From NCBI GenBank assembly GCA_029945375.1, contig JAQOTE010000014.1:62001-126000 (forward strand): a DNA stretch of 64,000 bases, read 5' to 3'. The notes beneath the pieces are model-generated. The model made no database searches, was not told the DNA's origin, and saw only the letters and a program-made list of their open reading frames with translations. This DNA is from Agaricus subrufescens. Its lineage: Eukaryota; Basidiomycota; Agaricomycetes; Agaricales; Agaricaceae. Shown here in pieces: positions 43,788 to 54,850 of this stretch. Position numbers and translations under genes: made by a program. Each line of letters starts with the position of its first letter. The first letter of the stretch is position 1.

Positions 43788-45390
43788 CACCCTCCCGGCG
43801 GGAAGACGAATGTCCATCACAAATGCCCATACGTGGTCGGCCATCATGGCTATCACCAAAATCACACAACACATCCGGGCCCACCCACACCACACCATTC
43901 AGCACGTTCAACTTCTCTCGCCATGTGTTCCCGTCCTTCGAGGACACATATTCAATAGCGCATCCCATAAAGGACAATCCATCAACATAGCTCTTGCCGG
44001 AGCTCTAAGCGACTTAGTAGAAGCGGCTCCCAACATCCACATCACAATCACAGGGTTTCGCTCCGCTAGTATGCCAAGGTGCAAACACAAAACATTCGAC
44101 CGCAAATGTGCCCCCTGCATCGTCAAACGCACAGCCACCAGCGCAAGACACGCTTCATATGATCGCAAAACGGTCTTCCCCCCTTCCCAAACCCTACAAA
44201 AATGCCACCTCACTATCAAACAGACAGCCACTGCTCAGTGGGTACAAGACTTCCATGACCCCAAGTCGGGGTTCTTCAAGGGGAAAAGATTCCTGCCTAT
44301 GACGGACAGAGTATCAGAAGAGCACCTCGCCCCTACCACTCACGGTAACGGCCCATGGATGGGCACATACCTCTTCACTTCCGCCGCCAAATCCAACCAG
44401 CTTTACGCAAGATTTTGCTGAGCTACCACAAACCATGCGCCTATCGGTAGTTACCGCGATCGGTTCTTCGCTAATTCCGACCCCCCCCCTTCCACCACAT
44501 GCCCCGGTCACCGTCACACCCTTGAAACTTGGCGTCACATCCTCAACGAGTGCTCCTGGTATGCCAGACGTACCGACCATGATTATACCCGCATCGAGGA
44601 CGTCATACTGTTCCTCATCGACAACCCCAAGGCCTTCTCTTTCCAAGGCCCCTCATGCCCCAGGAAAGAGGAGGACAAGTGGAGCGTCCATGTCGAACAC
44701 ATGCACCGCCTCAAAAACCACCAGCGCAGTCTATTAGGACTAGACCCCTTCCCCCACTCCGAACCAATCTTCATACGCGAGAAACCGGGCCCTACCTTTG
44801 CCCAACTCTTCATCCCCGTCACTATCATACACTCCGACAAACTCGTAGAAATCCGCCCTATCCCTATAGCGGATTACCATAACTACCAAGAGGCCAGGGG
44901 CGGCAACCCCGAGGCTTAGGCTTTACCAAGCTGCGAATAGAGCGGTCGAGGAAGGTCTCTATTGGCTTGGCGGTCTTCGGACCGTGCCAAACTTATTTAG
45001 GTCCTGTAACGGTAATCGGCCCCTGGCCGTCCTGAATCCCCCTGCGCTTGCACAGACCCTGTTTTGGCTTCCGGTTTGATCTCTCAGACTCCAATCCATC
45101 TTCTCATCTCTTTCCTTCTTTCATGCGTCTCATGATATGGTCATGTACTTATATTCTAAGTCTCTCTCTCAGTCTCTTTCATTGCTCAATACTCCGTCTC
45201 AGCTTCTCTACTGTCGCTAGGGGCACCTGTCTGTGTTATATAGCTTCGTGTGTTTCGGGTTCTGTTTTCATTTATTCTTCATACTTTGTTGTCTGGCGAT
45301 TTGTTTTTTCCACCTTTTTCCTGGCCTCCGGCCAGGAGCGCTATGCGATCGGGCGGCGCTTAATAAAATTTGATCTAAAAAAAAAAAAAA
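43788..45390 (+). mobile_element. 5'-truncated LINE (non-LTR retrotransposon, Tad-like)
   Basis: Only the 3' end of the element is present. 43788-44130 encodes an RNase H remnant (HVQLLS, GHIFNSASHKGQ, ALSDLVEAAP) in the typical order after the reverse transcriptase. 44420-44660 encodes a C-terminal Cys/His zinc-binding part (CPGHRHTLETWRHILNECSW) and IEDVILFLIDNPKAF, then a tail ending ARGGNPEA at 44919. A 460-bp untranslated region follows, ending in AATAAAATTTGATCT and 14 or so A. The coding part switches frame several times, so it is dead on arrival or decayed. It is GC-richer than its surroundings. Boundaries are set by the 13-bp duplication. Confidence 0.85.
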
Positions 45391-45403
45391 CGGGAACAGC
45401 CAC
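45391..45403. repeat. LINE target site duplication, right copy
   Basis: CGGGAACAGCCAC directly after the poly(A) run; identical to 43775-43787. Confidence 0.9.
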
Positions 45404-46310
45404 TGGCAATTCCCGGGGCTGGACATCCAACTTATGGGTGGCTATTTGTGTGCGAAATTCCCCAAAAGAGTCGACTCCGGGCGAGTTTTTTGTGAATAAC
45501 TCGCCCAATATTGGATACTTTCCCACAAAATAAGGAACATCAAAAGAGAACAAAATTACCGCATTTTTTGAGGTATCAAACTTGGCTGCTTACGTAATAA
45601 GCTCGGTGGCCAATGATACAACACCAAAGTAATTGCAAATATTTCTGTCAATACTAAGCTATATGCATTCATTCTAGTATCATTCGGATCGCACAATTTT
45701 TCTTGTATTTGTCAATATTTTTCTGACAATACTAGAGCAATTTCTCAGATATGTTTTTTCCAAAGAACAGAGAAAGATATACATATGTCATTTTCCTTAT
45801 ATCTCATCACTGGCTCACAGGCCGAACATGGTTCCCACATCAGGCCCCTACCCAGCTCACTTGACATCATTTGCACGTTTGGCCAAATAGGCCCAAACAC
45901 CTTGTAAAGAGGTGTGCTTACATGTAAGTGGCTGGCACCACTCCTCTCTCAGGCATCACCGAGCTAGGTTCCTGCGCGTGTCAGAGCGAAAAAAATATTA
46001 TATAATTTACCTATCTGCTTATATAAAATGTGTGACCATAACATATGCTAATTCAGGATAGTGTCATTCATGCTCCAGCTAAAATGAGAAGGCCATATGC
46101 TCCTGCTCTCCATGAGCAGCTACCATGAATAGATACCAAGAAAAACATATAAGGCCACAGCTTCTATTGTCTCCTCAAAAGCACCATGTCTTCTCCCCCC
46201 CCCAACTGATGTCCCACCCCCATTTTATAATGTTATCAATGTTCTTGAAGAGAGCAACATTCCACTTGACAATCTAATTCATCACTCACTGCTTGAGCCT
46301 GGAGTCAACA
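45404..46310. repeat. Diverged repeat, copy 1 (partly inverted relative to copy 2)
   Basis: About 45460-45600 matches the reverse complement of 49300-49445 (GGCGAGTTTTTTG, ACCGCATTTTTTG, GCTGCTTAC in order). 45830-46020 matches 49500-49700 in the same direction (CACGTTTGGC, CCAAACACC, GGTGTGCT, CTGGCACCA, ATATTATATAATTT). Copies therefore differ by an inversion. No gene is seen before 46313. Confidence 0.65.
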
Positions 46311-46312
46311 GT

Positions 46313-46729
46313 TTGCAATATATTCAAGCATTTTTGGAAAGCTTGCCTTGCCTGTTGCAATGGCTGGTCCATCAGGAGATCAGTAGCAGCATTATGAAGC
46401 AATGGATGAAACAAGAATACACAAGCACTCTTACTTTGCAGCTACAAAATCTTACCAGACCGGATAAAGGCTTCCATTTTAATGCTACATCAATTACAGC
46501 TGATCAGTTAAAAGAGTGCACAATTGACAAAATAGCTCAAGGAATGCAAACCTATGCACCTGATGTCTGGGAGTTGGTAGGAGAACTGTTGGATGCTGAT
46601 CCAGCACTCGCTCATCATCGGGAGAAGGAGAGAGAACGACACAAAAAAGCAAGAACCACAAATGCCAATACTCAAGTGAACACCACTGGCAGTAATGTCT
46701 ATAATGATAATAATGACAATGGGGGTTAG
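46313..46729 (+). CDS. Fragment of a repeat-borne gene, unknown function
   Basis: Upstream sequence is open from about 46205 (FYNVINVLEESNIPLDNL), so the coding block is longer than the first Met suggests. A paralogous block lies at 49870-50204 (FYQAFHILAHNNIPLSKF), with the same spacing to EYM/QYI, MKQWMKQEY/MSWMKKNIP and GFHFNA/GFHFVA. The C-terminal part here is Lys/Arg-rich (HREKERERHKKA) and Asn-rich. The pattern recalls the N-terminal part of large transposon-associated proteins of agarics (DUF6589-like), but this is from memory and not firm. It ends where the 500-bp repeat begins. Confidence 0.45.
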   Translation: MQYIQAFLESLPCLLQWLVHQEISSSIMKQWMKQEYTSTLTLQLQNLTRPDKGFHFNATSITADQLKECTIDKIAQGMQTYAPDVWELVGELLDADPALAHHREKERERHKKARTTNANTQVNTTGSNVYNDNNDNGG

Positions 46730-47226
46730 GAAGAGCGCACCGGCCAAAGGTCAGGGCACGATATAACACTGAGTTGGAGACAATGTGGGCACAATGGGTG
46801 CAGTGGTAAAATACCCCGCACCGCCCATTTTGTCTTTAAAAGACTCATCAGGCTTACATCATCCATTAGAGACCTACCGTTTTGATCGATAATAACCTTA
46901 TTGATCATTATCGCACAGCCACAAGGTGGTTGCCCAGTCCGTGGAACTATTACATAAAATTAAGTAAAAGTAATAAACAAGATTTACCTTTCTGATACCT
47001 CGGCCAGAGATTGCCATGATCCGAGGTACTAGAACTGTACAGCACCAATGGCATGTACAGCCCATTCCCATTGGAGTCCACTGGCAATGTCCAAGCCCAC
47101 GTGACAAAGTCATGTGTTCTGGCTGGAAAAAATCAAGTGATCACCGCCATATGACTAAGCAGTGAGCAGGTACTTACCATAATGGGACACCCAATGTGTG
47201 AACCTAAAAAGGAAGTCCCGCCCCTC
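46726..47226 (-). repeat. 500-bp dispersed repeat, copy 2
   Basis: Reverse-orientation partner of 17232-17735. It lacks the flanking 54-bp hairpin seen next to copy 1. Confidence 0.7.
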
Positions 47227-47681
47227 CCAGATGCCGCTGTGGCCACAGTTAGGCAGTTAGGGTTAGGTTAGGGGATTAGGAACAAGCATAGTTAGTGCTG
47301 CTTCCTCTACACAAAGGTATGGTAGGTACTTATCGCATAAGATCAGTACCACAAAGGTAGACAATATCAGCATTACAGCCATCTAAAAATGTTGATCCCA
47401 AGTAGTATTCAACTGTGTGATATTGCGCATAGTGATCGGATCCATCCACCTGGTAACAACCAAGAGCCGCTTCAACAAGACTCTGTTAGCTCCCAATCTC
47501 CCCGTGCTGAGACAGGACACTGATGTGGTGTAAACGGGCCCACAGACCTGCAATACTCATCTGCCGTGTTATTAATCTGCAGTTACCACCTGAACTTGCT
47601 ACATGGCCTGCATCCAGGCCCACAGAATACTCAGCAATTGAGCATCCACAGAACTCAGTCATCACAGGGTTTCTGGATGAT
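47227..47681. other. No gene; short telomere-like run
   Basis: 47256-47282 reads AGTTAGGGTTAGGTTAGGGG, which contains TTAGGGTTAGG, the fungal telomere unit in two imperfect copies. Nothing else is recognised. Confidence 0.4.
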
Positions 47682-48790
47682 CTATGCATCTAGTGTACCC
47701 CCAATATTAGCAGCCGGCCCATGTCTAACAATAACACAACACCACGGAAGCAGGTGTGTAGGTTGAGGCATCTCAGGGGCCACCACCAGATCCATCGCTG
47801 GAGGCGGTGGTAGTTGAGGAATAGGTGATGTTACTGCTAGGCTATCACATTGCTCCAGTACAACTTTCCTCCATATAGAGGTTAAATTGATAAGCTGCTT
47901 CTTGCATTTTTTAGACACAATAAGCTTTTTATCTAACAAACCAAGTTTGTCCAAGCATAAGAATGACCCAAACATTGGGCCAGCATCAGCATATTCCCAG
48001 TTAATACCAGCCTGAACAACTGGTGTGAAACTAAGAGTACTCTGCATAGCCTCAATGAGAGAAATTTGCAGTTTAGACTCGATTATTGATGCGTAGTACC
48101 CAGAATCGGGTAGATGCTTGATACTGTAGGCCAGAGAGCACATTGCCGTAGCCCGACTCGATTTAATTGTATCTGACAGTTGTTGAACATTAAACCAATC
48201 CCAGGAGATGTTATATTCGCTTTTAAGACCAAGCATGTCTGCCCGCAGTGGCAAGTCTTCCCTAAGTCTCACTTCCCACCGCACCCAGTAATTTTCTCTT
48301 AACCAAGCACAAATTGACAACAGAGGGTAACCATGCATAATGTAGATTTCTGCAATGTCTCTACACGCATTTGAGAAATCATCAAACCTCAAGGATAGCG
48401 TAGCTAGCCTGCTCAGTTCCCCCATAAATGTGCCCTTTTTGACATATAACAGGTGAGAGCTGATCCATGGGATACGTTCAAAGTGGTTCAGCGGCTTCCT
48501 GTAGGGCTTGTGTAATAACTTGCCCTCCTCAATAAAGAGAGTCATATCCAGGAAGATAAGATGATCGGACGATGCTGACCACTCTAATGTACATCCATTG
48601 AATTTGACAGTGTCCTGAAGTGAGGTGCAAGCCTCAGTCTCATTACTAGCATAAACAATGCTTAACATGTCATTGATGTATTGACTGTAGAACAGAATCA
48701 ACTCAGAGCAGAGAATGTCTTGAACAGCGTTCTCAAAATGGCACCCATACAGGTCTGGTGAGCATGCAACGCCCAACCCAAAAATTAAAA
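47682..48790 (-). pseudogene. Reverse transcriptase of a Penelope-like (Coprina-type) element, partial
   Basis: C-terminal two thirds of a Penelope-type reverse transcriptase. Seen: GLGVACSPDLYGCHFE (usual form G.PMG...A.L), the catalytic box as QYINDMLSIV (Asp-Asp changed to Asn-Asp), FLDMTLFIEEGKL, HKPYRKPLNHFERIPW, and KKGTFMGELSRLATLS with the thumb region HGYPLLSICAWLRENY. The order fits this family; Coprina elements were described in Coprinopsis and related fungi as telomere-associated and lacking the GIY-YIG endonuclease, and no endonuclease is seen here either. The true homology starts at about 48790; upstream codons of the open frame are low-complexity (poly-A, CA repeat). The lost first Asp of YxDD and the missing fingers mean no activity. 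Confidence 0.7.
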
Positions 48791-48860
48791 AAAATTGAAA
48801 AAAAATTTTTTTTGAGAGGGGATGTGTGTGTGTGTGTGTGTATGTATGTACAACCTCCAA
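48791..48860. repeat. A-rich and (TG)n simple repeat
   Basis: A-rich runs at 48781-48810, then GTGTGTGTGTGTG at about 48827-48841 and TATGTATG. Placed at the broken 5' side of the Penelope-like fragment. Confidence 0.8.
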
Positions 48861-49059
48861 AACAAGGACCACATTGTTATCACTTTGCATGAATGGGGGA
48901 AGGAGGGAGGAGGAGATGAAGGGAAAACTACACAAGAAATGAGGGGGGGAGAACCAATGTTGATTGATTTACACAAGATTTGCCTAAGCAACATTTGAGT
49001 GGATGCGTGAGAATCATAGTCACATGATGTGTCATGTGACCTAACTGTATTACCATTGC

Positions 49060-49111
49060 TGGTGCCAATGGGAGGGTGATAGCCTGTGGGGGGTGCAGCA
49101 TGGGAAACCTT
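49060..49111 (+). repeat. Second copy of the segment at 1729-1780
   Basis: Shares GGTGCCAATGGG, GGTGATAGCC and GTGGGGGGTGCAGC in order. Only one half of the 30-bp palindrome found in copy 1 is present here. Confidence 0.7.
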
Positions 49112-49139
49112 GAAAAGGTTTCAGTGGGGCAAAAATAGG

Positions 49140-49845
49140 TTAGATTTTGTTGATTTTTTGAGCTTTGTTTGAGGTTGTTTGGTGGAGAATTGGCTGAGAT
49201 ATTTGAAAAATAAAGGATGAAATTATATTAAGTTGCCACCAGGAGCCACCAGCTAGCCACCAGGGTACCCACCAGGAGGCACCAGATTGGCCACTGGCGT
49301 GACTATGTAAGCAGCGGAGTTTGATAGCACAAAAAATGCGGTGATTTTTTTCCTGTTTTTTGGTGGTAGTTTCGTGGAAAGTTATGTAATATTGGGTGAG
49401 TTGTTTGCAAAAAACTCGCCCAGAGTCAACTCTTTTGGGAAATTGGGCACAAAAATAGCCACTGGTGGCTTGGGGGCTTGCCACCAGAGTGGCCACTGAC
49501 CAGGCTCCTACCCAGCCGACTCGCCAAGTTCGCACGTTTGGCAAAATAGGGCCAAACACCGTGTTGAGAGGTGTGCTCCTTGGGAGCAGCTGGCACCAAA
49601 TGTCGAACAGCCATCACCGTGATGGATTCCTGTGCGAGTCAAAGCCTGTAAGATATTATATAATTTGAATATAATTTGACTTAGCATGATTATCAATATG
49701 TGACTGTAACAGAGCCTAAATAAGGCAGCGTGGTTTAAGGTGTGCTCGCGAAGTGCACCATCGATGCATTTCGCGATGTACTTCCATAGAGAATAGTCTA
49801 GACTACCATACATGTAGTAAGGTAGTCAGACCATTATGCCCCTTC
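49140..49845. repeat. Diverged repeat, copy 2, with GCCACCAG motifs
   Basis: Counterpart of 45460-46020, with the first part inverted. 49235-49300 holds a run of GCCACCAG-like words. No gene is supported; the open frames are spurious. Confidence 0.6.
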
Positions 49846-49849
49846 TTCT

Positions 49850-50204
49850 GGTCAACCATGCCTTCCCCAAGCCTGAACGCATTTTATCAGGCATTCCACA
49901 TTTTAGCTCATAACAACATACCTCTCTCAAAGTTCATTTGTTGCTCACTCGCGGAACCAGACCTGGCTACTTCAGAATATATGAGTGCTTTTTTGGCAGA
50001 TATTCTGCAACTTCTCGAATGCTTAATTTCTCATCCACACTCCAAGGACATAACTATGTCGTGGATGAAAAAGAATATACCAATATCTTGACGTCGCAAA
50101 TCCAGATGCTGTGCAAAGTTGAGAACGGTTTTCATTTTGTTGCAAAGTCAATGATTCGGGGTCCCCAGAACCATACAAACCAGGTTATATGCTGTATGTT
50201 CTGA
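49850..50204 (+). pseudogene. Second fragment of the repeat-borne gene
   Basis: Paralogue of 46205-46729 (see that entry), reading PSLNAFYQAFHILAHNNIP and, after a stop at about 50091, VENGFHFVAKSMI in another frame. The sequence after it (GTCCCCAGAACCAT) recurs at 53669 before the second palindrome, so the fragment and the palindromes belong to one larger repeat. Confidence 0.45.
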
Positions 50205-50459
50205 CCCTGAAAACAAGGATTTTACTGAAATGGCGTTGTGACAAGTATTGTGTATGGCGCTGGCACAGCATCTAACAAGAGCGCGGTGAACTACAGCCTC
50301 CACGGCGCTCAATGTTGTTGGCATCTTTTGCGCCATGAACTACTGCCTCCATGGCGCTCAATGTTGTTGGCATCTTTTGCGCCATGACTTTGTGCTTTCA
50401 CGGCGCAAAATAGTACTCTGTTTTGTTGTGCCATGAATTACGCACTTGACTGCGCACAA

Positions 50460-52490
50460 ATGCCACTGTCTTCTGTGAATGGGCAAAGACAAAGTGGGAA
50501 GGAGGCAATGAGAGTTTGGACCATGAGGTGCATGGGACCACATAAGGGAGATTGATGGTGGAACATGGGGTGAAAAGTGGAGTATGATGAAAACAAGGAT
50601 TTCACTAAAATGGCGCTGTGTTGTGCATGGTGCTGGCAAGGCATCTAACAAGAGCGCGGTGAACTACTGCCTCCATGGCACCCACTGTTGTTGGCATCTT
50701 TTGCGCTGCAATCTTGTGCTTTCACAGTGCAAAATGGAACTCTGTTTTGTTGCGCCATGAATTACCCACTTGACTGCGCACAAATGCCACTGTCTTCTGT
50801 GAATGGGCAAGGTCACAGCATGAAGAGGGCAATGAGGGTTTGGACCATGAGGTGCATGGGACCACATAAGGGAGATTGATGGTGGAACATGGGGTGAAAA
50901 GTGGAGTATGATGAAAACAAGGATTTCAGTGAAATGGCGGTGTAAAGAGTATTTTGCAAGGCACTGGCAAGGCATCTAACAAGAGCGCGGTGAACTACAG
51001 CCTCCATGGCGCCAACTGTTGTTGGCATCTTTTGCGCTGTGACCTTGTGCTTTCATGGCGCAAAATGGAACTCTGTTTTGTTGCACCATGAATTACCCAC
51101 TTGACTGTGCACAAATGCCACTGCCTTATGTTGCGCCGGCAATTATCCACTTCACAGTGCACAATCTGGACTCTATTGTTATTTATTGCCAAGGTGGGTA
51201 GTTTACATGTTCTTTCTGTTGTTATACAGTGTGATTTACCATTAGTTATTTTTATTTATTTATTTTATTATGACAGGCGCTGTTTGTCCTTTACCAACAT
51301 TCTGTTATGTGGCACTGTGAACTAGCCACTTCATGGCGCAGTTTTTACTTTGTATAGTATGGACAATTACACACATCACAGCACAGAATTGTATTTTCTT
51401 GTGCTGCAGATTTGACTATGTAGTTGGTGGTGGCCACCCAGGTTGCCGTCTTTTGCACTGTGAGCTTGTCAGTTTATGGTGCACAAGACTACTCTGCCAT
51501 GCTACACTGTCAATCAATCATCCAATCCACCTTGCTGATTGATGATGATTAAGACAAAAAGGGTAGGTGATAAATAATGGTGACTGTTAGTGCTATAGAA
51601 AGTGAAAAATGCGCCATGAAGTGGCTGGTTCACAGTGCATGCAGTTGGTAAAGGACAAACAGGGCCTGTCATAATAAATAAATAAAATAAATAAATAACT
51701 AATGGTAAATCACTCTGTACAACAACCAAAAGCATATGAGAACATGTAAACTATCCACCTTGGCAATAACAATAGATTCCAGATTGTGCACTGTGAAGTG
51801 GATAATTGCCAGCGCAACATAAGGCAGTGGCATTTGTGTGCAGTCAAGTGGGTAATTCATGGTGCAACAAAACAGAGTACCATCATTTTGCGCTGTGAAA
51901 GCACAAGGTCACAGCGCAAAAGATACCAACAACAGTTGGCGCCATGGAGGCTGTAGTTCACCGCGCTCTTGTTAGATGCCTTGCCAGTGCCTTGCAAAAT
52001 ACTCTTTACACCGCCATTTCACTGAAATCCTTGTTTTCATCATACTCCACTTTTCACCCCATGTTCCACCATCAATCTCCCTTATGTGGTCCCATGCACC
52101 TCATGGTCCAAACCCTCATTGCCCTCTTCATGCTGTGACCTTGCCCATTCACAGAAGACAGTGGCATTTGTGCGCAGTCAAGTGGGTAATTCATGGTGCA
52201 ACAAAACAGAGTTCCATTTGGCGCCGTGAAAGCACAAAGTCATGGCGTAAAAGATGCCAACAACAGTCAGCGCCGTGGAGGCAGTAGTTCACCGCGCTCT
52301 TGTTAGATGCCTTGCCAGCACCATGCACAACACAGCGCCATTTTAGTGAAATCCTTGTTTTCATCATACCCCACTTTTCACCTCATATTCCACCATCCAT
52401 CAATCTCCCTTATGTGGTCCCATCCACCCCATGGTCCAAACTCTCATTGCCTCCTTCCCACTTTGTCTTTGCCCATTCACAGCACAATCC
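50460..52490. repeat. Long palindrome A (about 2 kb)
   Basis: Inverted repeat with its axis at about 51476. Left 51312-51350 pairs with 51600-51640, left 51180 with 51772, left 50916-50945 with about 52005-52036, left 50590 with 52362. The central spacer is about 230 bp. The arms contain a subrepeat of about 330-350 bp (GCATCTAACAAGAGCGCGGT, then a cluster of TTGCGCC words, then CACTTGACTG). The identical protein-like frames on both sides (50664-50975 minus, 51976-52287 plus) are mirror images, not genes. Such a structure would form a cruciform or a long hairpin RNA. Confidence 0.85.
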
Positions 52491-53215
52491 TATGCTACTC
52501 TCCCATCTTTCCCACTCAATCAATCATCTATCTCATCATCCAATCCACACCTTCCTTTACCTTATTTGCCCCTGTCAATCTCTATCCTCACACCGCAAAT
52601 TTCATTCATTGTCCATTGTTCATTGTCAGGTACATCATCATTATTGACTCCTCAATATGTGAGACTAACTTTGTGCTCTGTGAATCAACTTGCTCACAGT
52701 GTCCAACAGCCCAACCTTCCTGTCCACATTCAAGTAACTACTTCTTTCCACTCCATCACTCAATCAATCTTTTTCTCTACTCTCAACTCCATCATTCTCA
52801 GTCCAATACAATCATTTGTTAACTCCCCTATTATCAACTCACTGCTTCATAGTCCAATATCACACAAAACTTTCCCCTCCTTTAACCACACTCTTTCATT
52901 CTCACTTCCACACCTCATCACTTACTCTATCATCAAATACTCTTCTTTTTCTACTATACTCATTCCTTATTGCTCATCATTTCTCTATTCTACCTACATC
53001 TTACCTATCCCATCCCATATATCTTCTAACTTTCAACTTGTAATTCATTCAATCAATCATCTCTGTGCCAAACTCTTGCAATCAATTCTCTTCTCAAACA
53101 TTCACAATAAATAATAAATAAATATTTTAAATTATACACCATCCATCCATAACAGCGCTTACTTTCAAAAAATCATCATATAAATCCATGGTTTAGGGTT
53201 AGGCCTACACTTCCA
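52490..53215 (+). repeat. Pyrimidine-rich tail of palindrome A
   Basis: Low-complexity CAATCAATC/CTCTACTCTC sequence that recurs in the same direction after palindrome B (54850-55660). It ends CCATGGTTTAGGGTTAGGCC at 53188-53207, with a telomere-like TTTAGGGTTAGG. Open frames here are compositional artefacts. Confidence 0.75.
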
Positions 53216-53299
53216 ATTCTCACTCCAAACTATCTACCAAATTTACTACCCACACCAATTTCCTCTTCTTTCTTATCATCCCCATTTCTCCAATCCCCA

Positions 53300-53560
53300 T
53301 CACTTCACCCATTGCAGTGGACTGCACCAGCGGAGATTGAACTGTGGGAATGTTGCGCTGCTCAATGGCTGTGCCAATGATTTGTAATACAATGCCTGGC
53401 ACACTGCGCCTGCAGAGATTGAAGTGTGGGAACTTTGCGCCAACTGAGATTGAATTGCGCCACAGAATCTTGGCATGCTGACTAATTGCGCCAGTGAAGC
53501 CAACTGTGTGCCATTGCCACGTTTGGCAAACACCGAGCCAATGAGACGCTCTATAATTAA
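53300..53560 (-). repeat. Dispersed repeat, copy 2
   Basis: Reverse-orientation partner of 1936-2200. It sits between the two palindrome units and is followed by an ATT repeat (53558-53578). Confidence 0.65.
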
Positions 53561-53699
53561 TTAATTATTATTATTATTGCAGAACTGGAGGACAGTGTCT
53601 TGAATTGAGAGCACAAACATTGATGACAAAGGCTTACTAGATGCCAGAATTTTCAATTTATTTGGGCTCCCCAGAACCATCCAAAGCAGATTATATAGA

Positions 53700-54850
53700 A
53701 TATGATATGTTTTGGTATTGAAAATGAGCATTCCACTAAAATGCATCCATGAAGAATAATATTGTGCACAGAGCTGGCAAGACATCTAACAAGAGCGCTG
53801 TGAACTGCAGCCTCCATGGCGCCGACTGTTGTTGGCATCTTTTGCGCCATGACCTTGTGCTTTCACGGCGCAAAATGGAACTCTGTTTTGTTGCACCATG
53901 AATTACCCACTTGACTGTGCACAAATGCCAGTGTCTTATGTTGCACCACCAATTATCCACTTCACAGTGCACAATCTGGAATCTATTGTTATTGCCAAGG
54001 TGGATAGTTTACATGTTCTCATGTGCTTTTGGTTGTTGTACAGAGTGATTTACCATTAGTTGTTTATATATTATGACAGGTGCTGTTTGTCCTTCACCAA
54101 CATTCTGTTATGTGGCACTGTGAACTAGCCACTTCATGGCGCAGTTTTCACTTTCTATAGTATGGACAATTGCACACTTCACAGCATAGAATTGTATTTT
54201 CTTGTGCTGCACATTGAACTACCTACTTGGTGGTGAGCACATGTGAGCTTGTCAGTTTATGGTGCACAAGACTACTCTCCCATGTTACCCTGTCAATCAA
54301 TCATCTAATCAAATCAAATCAATCATCCACCTGGCTGATTGATGATTAAGACAAAAAGGGTCTGTGATAAATAATGGTGACTGTCAGTGCTATAGAAAGT
54401 GAAAACTGCACCATGAAGTGGCTAGTTCACAGTGCCACATAACAGAATGTTGGTGAAGGACAAACAGCACCTGTCATAATATAATATATAAACAACTAAT
54501 GGTAAATCACTCTGTACAACAACCAAAAGCACATGAGAACATGTAAACTACCCACCTTGGCAATAACAATAGGATAGGTTCCAGATTGTGCACTGTGAAG
54601 TGGATAATTGGTGGTGCAACATAAGACACTGGCATTTGTGCACAGTCAAGTGGGTAATTCATGGTGCAATAAAACAGAGTTCCATTTTGCGCCGTGAAAG
54701 CACAAAGTCACAGCGCAAAAGATGCCAACAACATTGAGCGCCGTGGAGGCTGTAGTTCACCACGCTCTTGTTAGATGCTGTGCCAGCGCCATACACAATA
54801 CTTGTCATGGCGCCATTTCAGTAAAATCCTTGTTTTCATCATACCCCACT
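53700..54850. repeat. Long palindrome B (about 1.1 kb)
   Basis: Shorter relative of palindrome A with its axis at about 54277. Left 54114-54125 pairs with about 54430-54440. The same words as in A are present (TTGCGCC, GTGCACAATCTGGA, AAACAGCACCTGTCAT). It lacks the tandem subrepeats of A. Confidence 0.8.

Noticed and set aside
43564..43977. Minus-strand gene overlapping the LINE start
   Set aside because: Crosses the LINE junction and shows no family; an artefact of GC-rich sequence.
50664..52287. Pair of identical 103-residue proteins on opposite strands
   Set aside because: They are mirror readings of the two arms of palindrome A, with no start signals or family.
52307..53114. Ser/Pro/His-rich proteins of 115-227 residues
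   Set aside because: Overlapping frames in low-complexity CAATC/CTCTAC sequence; composition explains them.
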